64,000 bases of DNA, taken from contig CAWDZB010000007.1 in the NCBI GenBank assembly GCA_963806685.1, positions 62,001-126,000 of the forward strand, read 5' to 3'. Shown in pieces: positions 26,271-34,181 of this stretch (position 1 is the stretch's first letter; each line of letters starts with the position of its first letter). The notes beneath the pieces were generated by a model. It made no database searches and was not told the DNA's origin. It saw nothing but the letters and a program-made list of their open reading frames with translations. Source of the DNA: DDH964 sp963806685. Its GTDB lineage: Bacteria > Desulfobacterota > Desulfuromonadia > Desulfuromonadales > DDH964. The position numbers were made by a program, and so were the translations under genes.

Positions 26271-27203
26271 TCAGGGCGGACAGCAGGCACAGACGGAGCG
26301 GAACAGGGTGGTGCTCAGGTAGCGGTCGCCGCGGTCCGGCAACAGGGTGACGATCGTTCCCCGCTCCAGCTCCGCTGCCACCTGCAGCGCTCCGGCTACC
26401 GCAGCGCCGCTCGACATGCCGGCGAAAATTCCTTCGCGGATCGCCATCTGCCGGGCGGTCTCAAAGGCCTCTTCGTCCTCGACGGTCAGTTTGGCGTCCA
26501 GCGCCGCCTCCCGGTAGATTTCAGGAACGATCGCTTCGCGCATGTTCTTCAGCCCCTGCACCTTGTGGCCAAGGCGCGGCTCGACGCCGACGATACGCAC
26601 CCCGGGCTTAACTTCGCGCAGGTAGTTGCCGACTCCCATCAGGGTCCCGGAAGTTCCCATGCCGGCGACAAAGACATCCACCGCCCCGCCGGTCTGGGCA
26701 AAGATTTCCGGACCGGTCGTCTCGAAGTGGGCCTGCGGGTTAGCCTGATTTGCGTACTGGTTGGGCATGTAGTAGCGGTTGGGATCCTCGGCGAGGATCC
26801 GGTGGGCGAGCCGGATCGCCCCGTCGGTCCCCTCCTCTGCCGGTGACAGCACCAGTTCGGCACCGTGGGCTTCGAGGACGCTGCGCCGTTCGACGCTGAC
26901 GCAGGCCGGCATCACCAACTTGACCCGGTAGCCGCGGGCAGCACCGATCATCGCCAGGGCGATGCCGGTATTCCCCGAAGTCGGTTCAAGAATCGTCTGC
27001 CCCTCGTCGAGATGGCCGGCGGCCTCGGCAGTCTTGATCATGAACCACGCCGGACGGTCCTTGACCGATCCGCCTGGATTATTCCCCTCGAGCTTGGCAA
27101 AGATCCTGACCCCCGTGGGGATATCGAGCCTGGTCAGCTCCACCAGCGGGGTGTTGCCAATCGCCTCGGCGAGGCCGAAACCTGTTTTTAACATCGCTAC
27201 CAT
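26271..27203 (-). CDS. cysM: Cysteine synthase B-type (O-acetylserine sulfhydrylase)
   Basis: This PLP enzyme makes cysteine from O-acetylserine (or O-phosphoserine) and sulfide or thiosulfate. The 310-residue product has NNPGGSVKDRPAWFM with the PLP lysine Lys48, the substrate loop EPTSGNTG, the phosphate-binding GMGTSGTLMG, and a C-terminal GDRYLSTTLF that is CysM-like. The NPxGSVKDR motif favours CysM over CysK. The tail CACCPP adds three cysteines, an unusual end. ATGs at 27203 and 27194 are both possible; neither has a good ribosome site. Confidence 0.92.
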   Translation of the reverse strand: MVAMLKTGFGLAEAIGNTPLVELTRLDIPTGVRIFAKLEGNNPGGSVKDRPAWFMIKTAEAAGHLDEGQTILEPTSGNTGIALAMIGAARGYRVKLVMPACVSVERRSVLEAHGAELVLSPAEEGTDGAIRLAHRILAEDPNRYYMPNQYANQANPQAHFETTGPEIFAQTGGAVDVFVAGMGTSGTLMGVGNYLREVKPGVRIVGVEPRLGHKVQGLKNMREAIVPEIYREAALDAKLTVEDEEAFETARQMAIREGIFAGMSSGAAVAGALQVAAELERGTIVTLLPDRGDRYLSTTLFRSVCACCPP

Positions 27204-27218
27204 CCCAAAAAGGCAAGC

Positions 27219-27254
27219 TGCGGCCGCCCGAATTCCAATTCCCGGGCGGCCGCA
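27219..27254. promoter_or_regulatory. GC hairpin immediately upstream of cysM
   Basis: A perfect 12-bp stem (27219-27230 with 27243-27254) and a 12-base loop sit 15 bases before the cysM start. On the minus strand the stem is followed by GCTTGCCTTTTT, so it could be a leader attenuator. On the plus strand it is followed by CTCATTTT. A second small hairpin (27274-27280 with 27283-27289) lies just outside it. Confidence 0.45.
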
Positions 27255-27396
27255 CTCATTTTAAACCGGCGATCGTTGCCAAGGCAACGTCAAATTCCGG
27301 ATGAGGTTATCCGCTGTTGACAAGCCGGTCGACCCTGGATAATTATGGCTGCCAAATTAAAACCATCTAAGTGAACGGCTATAGAAGGGACCTGCC

Positions 27397-27594
27397 ATGA
27401 AGATTACCGCGGTACGCCAGCGCGCTTACGCTGTAGGGATGACCGGTATCAGCCGGATCAAGAAGGGAGAACTGATCCGGGCCATTCAGCGCCAGGAGGG
27501 AAACCGGCCCTGCTTCGGTGCTGACTGGCGCTTCAGCTGCGAACGGCTTGACTGCTGCTGGCGCGAGGACTGCCTGGTCAATCGTCCGGGTTGA
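27397..27594 (+). CDS. Small SAP-domain protein
   Basis: The 65-residue protein begins with a SAP-type helix-extended loop-helix motif (KITAVRQRAYAVGM, then IKKGELIRAIQRQEG). It ends with conserved cysteines (NRPCFGADW, CCWREDCL). SAP motifs commonly bind nucleic acids, and small proteins with this arrangement are common in Geobacter relatives. The four or five cysteines could bind metal. A ribosome site AAGGGA precedes the ATG. The function is unknown. Confidence 0.75.
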   Translation: MKITAVRQRAYAVGMTGISRIKKGELIRAIQRQEGNRPCFGADWRFSCERLDCCWREDCLVNRPG

Positions 27595-27597
27595 AGA

Positions 27598-28002
27598 CTA
27601 CCCCCTGTCGAGGCTGTGGCGGCCCGGGCCGATCAGCGCCAGGGCCAGGAAAACGATCCCCACCTCAAGGGCGTGACTTGCCCCCGCCAGCCCCTCCCCG
27701 CGGGCAAAATGCAAGTTGACCGCCACCGCCAAGGTCGTCGCCATGAGCAGGCAGGCCGGCCGAAAGAAAAGACCGAGAAGCAGGCATAATCCGCCACCGA
27801 ATTCACTCAGGGCGGCCAGCAGCCCCCAGAGCGTCGGCAGGGCCGTCACCCCAAGGGCGCCCATGGCCCGACCGAGACCCAGCCAGCGCTCCGGCCCACC
27901 GGCTAGCAGGGGCCAGCCATGGTAAAGAAACATCGCTCCCAGCCCCAGGCGCAGCAGCAACAGCCCCTCCTCCCGGAACCGGGAGAGAAATTTCAGACGC
28001 AT
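27598..28002 (-). CDS. DoxX family membrane protein
   Basis: The 134-residue protein has four predicted membrane helices and the DoxX signatures LLLRLGLGAMFLYHGWPLL near the start and EFGGGLCLLLGLFFRPA in the middle. DoxX proteins are small quinone- or redox-associated membrane proteins of mostly unclear role. The gene follows ubiD by 30 bases, in the same direction, suggesting co-transcription. GGAG lies 11 bases before the ATG. Confidence 0.85.
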   Translation of the reverse strand: MRLKFLSRFREEGLLLLRLGLGAMFLYHGWPLLAGGPERWLGLGRAMGALGVTALPTLWGLLAALSEFGGGLCLLLGLFFRPACLLMATTLAVAVNLHFARGEGLAGASHALEVGIVFLALALIGPGRHSLDRG

Positions 28003-28032
28003 CGACCATGTCTCCTCGACGGATGAACGGTT

Positions 28033-29874
28033 TCAGTAGCAGCCATGCAGGGGACCACCAGGAGCGGCCAACGCCTCCACCCGGCGCACCACCTCCGGGT
28101 CCTCCTCAAGCGGCGGCGCGTGGTGGGGTTTGCTGCGGGCGTCTACCACCAGCGCTCCCCGGCACCCCCAGTGCTTGTCGCTAAGATCGGCGGCAATGCC
28201 GTGGACATCCCTCGCCGGGTCGGAGCGAGTAAAGGTGACCCAGAGGAAGTTGTCCAGCGTCCGGGTGGTGAACTCGCTGTCGTCGACCACCACGATCAGC
28301 GGAAACCGGTTGATCTCGTCGCCGCTGTTGAAGAAATCGCAGAAGGCCCTGAGTGCCGCGTCCTCCCCTCCCAGGCGGGAAGTGGCTGCTGGTCCCTGGA
28401 CCACCAGCACCCCCGGCAGCGCCAGCCGCGGCGAAGCAAATCCCTCCGGCAGGCGCAGCGTCCCCGGCAGTTCCGTTGGCAGCTCCCGGCGCGGCTCGCC
28501 GGTAGCGACGATCACCACCTTGGAGCCCTGGTTGAAACCGCTTCCCGAATAGTCGAGGGTGTCGATGGTGGTTTGGGTCTGGAAATGGAGATCGCGGCGC
28601 CATTCGACCCGCTCCAGAAGATGGCGGAAAAATCCCTGGATATCGTGGACATCGAGTGCCGGATTGTCCTCGCGGGCGATCAACAGCAGGTACTTGGCCA
28701 GGGAAAGCTGGCCCTGGCCGAGCAGGGCGTTGCCGAGCGTCAGCAGCTCCTGCGGCCGACGCTCGGCGGCGTAGGGGACGTAGCGTTCGCTGCCCATGGC
28801 CAGCAGCAGGGGATGGACCCCGGCGGCATCGACTGCGTGGACGGCGTGAACCCCGGGAAGAACCGTAGGGATCAGCTCCCCGGTCAATTCGTGGATGAAG
28901 GCCCCGAAGCTCGTATCCTCCTGGGGGGGGCGGCCGACGCTGGTGAAGGGCCAGATGGCGCCCGGCCGATGGAACACCTGCTCGACCTGCAGCACCGGGA
29001 AATCGTGCACCAGACTGTAGTAACCGAGGTGGTCGCCGAATGGCCCCTCGGGGAGGGTGCGCCGCGGATCGATCCGGCCGCAGATGACGAAATCGGCTTC
29101 GGCCGGCATCGGCAGGCCGTTGGGACCCGCCACCAGCGGGAGCCGCCGGCCGCCGAGAAGGCCGGCAAAGGCCAGCTCCGGCAGCCCCTCCGGCAGGGGC
29201 ATCACCGCGGCCACGGTCAGGCTCGGCGGGCCGCCGACGAAGATGCTGACCGGCAGCGCCTCGCCCCGTTCGAGAGCTTCGGCATGGTGCACCCCAAGAC
29301 CACGATGGATCTGGTAATGGATCCCGACCTCGGCGCCGGGGCGGTAGGAACCGCCGGAGAGCTGGATGCGGTACATACCGAGGTTGGAATGGCGCCAGCC
29401 GGGGCTGGAGGGATTTTCGGAATAGACCTGCGGCAGGGTGATAAAGGCGCCGCCGTCTTTGGGCCAGGACTTGACCTGCGGCAGTTCTTCGATGCCGGTG
29501 GTGGCGGCAAGGATCGGTCCCCGGGCAACCTGTTTCGGCAGCATCCGCAGGGCGGCCGCGGGAACACCAGCAAAGCTGAAGGGATGACGGAGAAGTTCGG
29601 CGGGATTGAGCTTGAGCCGGACCACGGCTTCCAGGGACGGCAGGGCGTCGCGGAACAGGAAGCGGGTCCGCTCCAGGGTCCCGAAGAGGTTGCCCAGCAG
29701 CGGGAAGCGGCACCCCTTGGGCTTGGTAAACAGCAGTGCCGGGCCGCCGCCGGCGTAGACGCGGCGCTGAACGGCCGCCACTTCCAGGTCGGGATCGACC
29801 TCCACGTCGATGCGCAGCAACTGGCCGCTGCGTTCCAGGTCGGCGACACATTCAGCAAGATTTCGATAGCCCAT
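28033..29874 (-). CDS. UbiD family decarboxylase
   Basis: The 613-residue protein belongs to the UbiD family, whose members use prenylated FMN to decarboxylate or carboxylate aromatic and unsaturated acids. RTLPEGPFGDHLGYYS contains the catalytic Glu-region motif, and LGMYRIQL and WRHSNLG match the prenyl-FMN binding half. Whether it acts in menaquinone synthesis or on aromatic or acyl substrates cannot be settled from sequence. The ATG at 29874 has GGGAGG 8 bases upstream; an upstream TTG in frame is less likely. No ubiX is seen nearby. Confidence 0.9.
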   Translation of the reverse strand: MGYRNLAECVADLERSGQLLRIDVEVDPDLEVAAVQRRVYAGGGPALLFTKPKGCRFPLLGNLFGTLERTRFLFRDALPSLEAVVRLKLNPAELLRHPFSFAGVPAAALRMLPKQVARGPILAATTGIEELPQVKSWPKDGGAFITLPQVYSENPSSPGWRHSNLGMYRIQLSGGSYRPGAEVGIHYQIHRGLGVHHAEALERGEALPVSIFVGGPPSLTVAAVMPLPEGLPELAFAGLLGGRRLPLVAGPNGLPMPAEADFVICGRIDPRRTLPEGPFGDHLGYYSLVHDFPVLQVEQVFHRPGAIWPFTSVGRPPQEDTSFGAFIHELTGELIPTVLPGVHAVHAVDAAGVHPLLLAMGSERYVPYAAERRPQELLTLGNALLGQGQLSLAKYLLLIAREDNPALDVHDIQGFFRHLLERVEWRRDLHFQTQTTIDTLDYSGSGFNQGSKVVIVATGEPRRELPTELPGTLRLPEGFASPRLALPGVLVVQGPAATSRLGGEDAALRAFCDFFNSGDEINRFPLIVVVDDSEFTTRTLDNFLWVTFTRSDPARDVHGIAADLSDKHWGCRGALVVDARSKPHHAPPLEEDPEVVRRVEALAAPGGPLHGCY

Positions 29875-30019
29875 CGGCAATCCCTCCCGGAATCAGGCGG
29901 GATGCATCTTACCCGACCGGTATCGGGAACACAACAGGCAGTCGCAGGTTCGCCGTCAGGAGCCGCTGTTATTTTCCCTTCCGGTCGTTGCCAGGCGGTC
30001 CATTTCGGAACGCTTCCCC

Positions 30020-31408
30020 TCACGATCGTTGTTGCCGGATATTTTCCAACGCCGCCAGGCGCAGGCCGTCACTGATAGTCGGATAGACGTGGACGGTCTC
30101 GGCGAGGTCGAAGACCGTCAGTCCGAAACGGACCGCCAGGGTCGCCTCGTGGATGATATCCGCGGCCCGGGGGACCAGCAGCTGCACTCCCAGAACCCGG
30201 CCCGAACCGCGCTCGGCGGTGAGCAGAAATCCGCCCCGGGACGTCCCCAGCACGTGACTCTTGGCGACCTGCGCCAGATCGAGCCAGGTTTCCACCACCT
30301 CCTTGCCTTCATCCCGGGCCTGGGCGGCAGAGAGCCCGACGGTGGCGAATTCGGGATCGACGAAGACCGCCATCGGCGTGTGGCGGTGGTCGATCCGGTG
30401 GTGGACATCGGGATCGAACATGTTGTCGACCGCCACCTCCGCCTCACCGGCACCGGCCGGAGCGATCAGCGGCGGGCCGGTTACATCGCCGGCGGCCCAG
30501 ATCCCGGGGGCCGTGGTACGCATCTCCTCGTCGGTACCGATGAAGCCCCCATCGCCGGTCGCCACGCCGGCTTCCTCGAGGCCGATGTCGAAGCTCGCCG
30601 GCGCGGTGCCCACCGCCAGCATCAGCCGCTCGGCGCGCAGGGACCGCGGCCCCCCCCCGACCTCGACATCGAGCACAACATTCTCACCATCCCGGCGCAC
30701 CTGCCGGGTTTCGGCGCCGAGGACCAGGTCCAGTCCTTCGCCGGTCAGCAACTCCGCGAAAAGCTTGGTCAGGCGTGGATCGAACTCCTTGAGGAGGCGC
30801 TCGCTGCGCTCGACGATGGTCACCCGGGTACCGAAGCGGGCGAACATCTGCCCCATCTCCAGGGCGATCACCCCGCCGCCGATGATGATCAGCGAATCTG
30901 GAAAGCAGGAGAGGTGCAGGGCGGAATAACTGGTCAGGTAGGGGACGTCGGCAAGCCCTGAAATCTGCAGGACCCGCGGCACCCCGCCGGTGGCGATCAG
31001 GTAGCGGTCACAGGCCAGCACCTCGGCCCCGACCCGCAGTTGGCGCCCGGAGATGAATCGCCCGTGACCGCGCAGCACCTCGATGCCCGGGGTTTCATCC
31101 AGGACCTTCTGGTAGCGTTCCCTGCGCACCGTCTCGACCGCCAGGCGCTTGCAGTCCATCAGCCGCGAGCAGTCCGGAAAGGCCGTTTGCAGGTTGAGGC
31201 CGAACTCTGGCCCCCGCCCCGCCCAATGCTGGATGATTCCCTTGGCAATCAGGGTCTTGCTGGGAATGCACCCCCAGTTGACGCAGGTGCCGCCGAGCTG
31301 GCTCTGTTCCACCATCAGCACCCGTGCGCCCTGCTGAGCTGCCCGCAGGGCACCGGCAATGGCGGTGGTCCCGGAGCCGAGGATGACCAGGTCGAAGCCG
31401 GAACTCAT
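30020..31408 (-). CDS. Flavin pyridine-nucleotide disulfide oxidoreductase (dihydrolipoamide dehydrogenase/MerA-like)
   Basis: The 462-residue enzyme has the FAD-binding start FDLVILGSGTTAIAGALRAA, the redox disulfide GGTCVNWGCIPSK (Cys42, Cys47), an NAD(P)-binding IIIGGGVIALEMGQMF, and the second FAD motif IWAAGDVTG. The C-terminal dimerisation domain is HEATLAVRFGLTVFDLAETVHVYPTISD, where His and Glu serve in catalysis. It lacks the N-terminal metal-binding domain and the C-terminal cysteine pair of mercuric reductase. Its start overlaps the acyl-CoA dehydrogenase stop by four bases. Confidence 0.9.
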   Translation of the reverse strand: MSSGFDLVILGSGTTAIAGALRAAQQGARVLMVEQSQLGGTCVNWGCIPSKTLIAKGIIQHWAGRGPEFGLNLQTAFPDCSRLMDCKRLAVETVRRERYQKVLDETPGIEVLRGHGRFISGRQLRVGAEVLACDRYLIATGGVPRVLQISGLADVPYLTSYSALHLSCFPDSLIIIGGGVIALEMGQMFARFGTRVTIVERSERLLKEFDPRLTKLFAELLTGEGLDLVLGAETRQVRRDGENVVLDVEVGGGPRSLRAERLMLAVGTAPASFDIGLEEAGVATGDGGFIGTDEEMRTTAPGIWAAGDVTGPPLIAPAGAGEAEVAVDNMFDPDVHHRIDHRHTPMAVFVDPEFATVGLSAAQARDEGKEVVETWLDLAQVAKSHVLGTSRGGFLLTAERGSGRVLGVQLLVPRAADIIHEATLAVRFGLTVFDLAETVHVYPTISDGLRLAALENIRQQRS

Positions 31409-33242
31409 TTGTAATCGGCATCCTGCCGCCAACTGCTGATGATGTTCTCCCGTGTCAGCCAGGGGAACTGGTCATCGAGGACCGCCCGCGCGGTCTTGTA
31501 GGCCCGGGCGTCGTCGTTGGCATAGACCCCGCGGTGCAGCGCCGCGATCCGCCGCCGCGCCTGGCGGCAGAAGAGATCGGCCAGTTGCACCGCGCCGACT
31601 GGGGCGCCGCGCGAAGCTGCCCGGGACAGGGACGCGACGATGGCGAAGAGTTCGGCCCCGGTATCGACCAGGCGGCCGAGCACCATCTGCCTGCGCTGCA
31701 GTCCCTGGCGGTGGAGCATCATCATGTGGAACAGGTCGCGGGCCAGCCGCCGCGTCCCCCGTTCGAGAAAGCGCAGGTGACCACGCAGCCGGCGCGGCAC
31801 CTCGACATCGCCCGAAAGGCCGAAACGCGGCAGCCAGAGTTTCGGGTACCAGGTCGCGTAGAACTTGGCGGCGCCGAGCAGGTCGACCTTGTCCGAGGTC
31901 GCCGAGGCCCCGGCGATCTTCAGGTGCGGGTCGAGAGCCTCGCGGGCGATAAACAGCCGCATGATTTCGCTGGTCCCTTCGATGATCAGATTGATACGGG
32001 CATCGCGCATCAACCGCTCCATCGGCATCGCCGGCTCCCCCCGGCCAGCCAGCGAGTCGGCGGTTTCGTAGCCCCGCCCGCCGCGCACCTGGACCCCGGC
32101 ATCGACGCAGCGCCATAGGGCCTCGGTGCAGAAGAGCTTGGCCATGGCCGCCTCGAGGCGGATGTCGACCTGGTGCCGGTCGGCAAGGGCCGAGGTCAGC
32201 CAGGTGATGCTCTCCACTGCGAAGGTCTCCGCGGCCATTGTCGCCAGCTTATGCGCCACCGCCTCGTGATGGCCGACCGGCGCCCCCCACTGCTTCCGCT
32301 CGTTGGCCCACTGGGTGGCCATCGCCAGGACCTGCTTCATCGCCCCGCCCGAGGCGGCCGGCAGGGTCAGGCGCCCGGTGTTGAGGGTCTGCAGCGCCAG
32401 CTTCAGCCCCCGGCCGAGCCCCTCGATGATGTTCTCCTTCGGCACCCGGACGTTCTCGAATTTGAGCAGGCCGTTCTGCAGCCCCTTGAGCCCCATGAAG
32501 TCGCATCGGTGAAGGGTGCTGAAGCCGGGGGTGTCGGCTTCGACGATGAAGGCGGTGATTTCCGGGCGTTCGGCCTGGGGATCGTTGGTGCGGGCCATGA
32601 CCACCATTATTTCGGCGATTGGGCCGTTGCTGATCCACAGCTTCTCGCCATTGATCAGCCAGGCGGCGCCATCCTCGACGGGAGTGGCGGTGGTGGTCAT
32701 CTTCGAAGGATCGGAACCGACTCCCGGCTCGGTGAGGGCAAAGGCGCTGATCGCCCCGGCGGCGAGCCGCGGCAGGTACTTCTGCTTCTGTTCATCGGTT
32801 CCGAACAACTTCAGCGGCTGGGGAACGCCGATGCTCTGGTGGGCCGAGAGGAGCACTGCGGTGGAGGCGCAGTGGCTGGCGACCAGCTGCACGATGCGGT
32901 TGTAGTTGATCTGGGACATGCCAAGCCCGCCGTATTCCTTCGCGATCTTGATCCCGAACAAGCCGAGCTCGCGCTAGCCGTCGATGACCGCCGGGGGAAT
33001 TTCCTTCTCCCGGTCGATGGCGTCGGCATCGACCTTTCGCGCAGGAAGGCTGCCACCCTGGCCAGCACCGCGTCCCCCGCCAATCGGTCCGCCGGCTCCT
33101 GCTCCGGGAAGGGGAAGACCAGCTCGGGCCGCAGCCGCCCCATGAACATCTCACTGACAAAACTCGGCAGCTGCCACTCGCTCTCCCGCGCCGCCTCGGC
33201 GACTTCCAGCGAACGCTTCTCATCCTGACCCTTCGCAGCCAT
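31405..33242 (-). pseudogene. Acyl-CoA dehydrogenase family protein, frameshifted with an in-frame amber codon
   Basis: Joined across two lesions, the product would be about 611 residues of acyl-CoA dehydrogenase type: an N-terminal extension (EWQLPSFVSEMFMGRLRPEL), then KEYGGLGMSQINY, FALTEPGVGSDPSKM and the glycine-rich RGGRGYETADSL. Near 33035 the frame shifts by one base (GCGAAAGG where one more A would restore it), and a TAG at 32974-32976 interrupts the second frame. Both sides otherwise match one protein. The ATG at 33242 has a strong GGAGG. This could be a real lesion or a sequence error. The intact C-terminal 518 codons alone would lack the N-terminal domain. Confidence 0.8.
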
Positions 33243-34181
33243 GCCTGACCTCCTTCGCCGAAGATTTCATTGTTAATTAATAATAACAGCCATTTGAACC
33301 TATGCAGAAGTTATTGCTACCGGCACCGAAAGAAAAGCCCTCCGCATTATAAGGAAAAGCCATTCCCCCGTATTTACATCAGGAATTAGCTTGGCCTTGA
33401 CTGATTCCTGAGGTGCCAAAGAGGGGCAATTCTTCGACCAACTGCCCGCCAAATGACGATTTCAGAATCGAAACAAACCTTGATTTTTAAAACAAATATG
33501 TCCTCAAGCCGATGGCGAATCATTCGCCTAACCAAATCCATCCGAAGGATCAGAAAAACTCCCTTTGCGGACACCTTTTAACCCTAGCCAACATACTAAG
33601 ATTTCTAGCCTTACCCCGTGAACGGCCGGTTCTGACAGCCCCAGGCAACCATTTCCCAGTTGGTCTTCCAAAAATCGTGTTGTGCAGTCGAGTCATGTTT
33701 TTTTTGGGGGCGGGATTCCGCTCTGCCCTCAGGGAAACGATGGTCTATCCAGTCACTGGCATCCAAACTGCAGAACAGTTTCCTCGCGGGCAATGTTCTT
33801 GTTCTATGAAGAGAGTCCGAATTGGGCAGCTTAATCCGGAATAATTCCAAATGTTCGGTGTTTTTCGAATGCCTTTTCCAGGTTTCTTGTCCCTGTTTGG
33901 GGCCCCTTCGTAGCCACTGGTAACGACCCAATGGGAACCGGACACTTCTCGACCTGCGATTCAGAAGGAATTTTTTGCTCGTTACATCCAATATTTATTG
34001 CTTCCAAACCAAAAAACCTTGTGGCATTATTACGGGAATTTATTTTTTCATTGCCGACAAGAAATTAGAAATTCCGAACCTGTTCGTTGGCTGTTCCCAT
34101 AAATGGTTTTGATTTCTCCAGGCATTATTTTCATCCATGGGAAATAAGGCGTGAGCAATAATCAATAAGGGAGGGTAAGAA
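33243..34181. other. Long AT-rich gene-free region
   Basis: About 940 bases with markedly lower GC than the surroundings contain no open frame I can support. Three frames of 60-126 codons exist, but they lack ribosome sites and family similarity. The region holds the acyl-CoA dehydrogenase promoter side (a TATAAT at 33346-33351 on the minus strand) and the leader of the lipoprotein gene at 34182. It may be a remnant of inserted or decayed DNA. Confidence 0.5.
33271..33288. promoter_or_regulatory. Candidate operator upstream of the acyl-CoA dehydrogenase gene
   Basis: An 18-base dyad TGTTA-n8-TAACA lies 29 bases before the ATG at 33242, between it and a perfect TATAAT on the minus strand (33346-33351). 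The spacing suits repression by a TetR- or GntR-type regulator, but no regulator gene is adjacent. Confidence 0.35.

Noticed and set aside
28045..30075. A 676-codon plus-strand frame
   Set aside because: It is antisense to the UbiD gene, whose motifs and ribosome site are clear; there is no domain in the translated plus-strand product.
30020..31408. Mercuric reductase
   Set aside because: The C42/C47 disulfide matches, but the N-terminal metal-binding domain and the C-terminal cysteine pair needed for Hg(II) are missing, and there are no mer genes nearby.
32974..32976. In-frame TAG in the acyl-CoA dehydrogenase as pyrrolysine or suppression
   Set aside because: Acyl-CoA dehydrogenases do not use pyrrolysine, there is a frameshift nearby, and no pyl genes are seen in the window. 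A mutation or error is simpler.
33512..33991. Open frames of 110-126 codons in the AT-rich region
   Set aside because: They overlap on opposite strands, have no ribosome site, and show no family motif. Considered as transposase remnants, but no transposase signature or terminal repeats were found.
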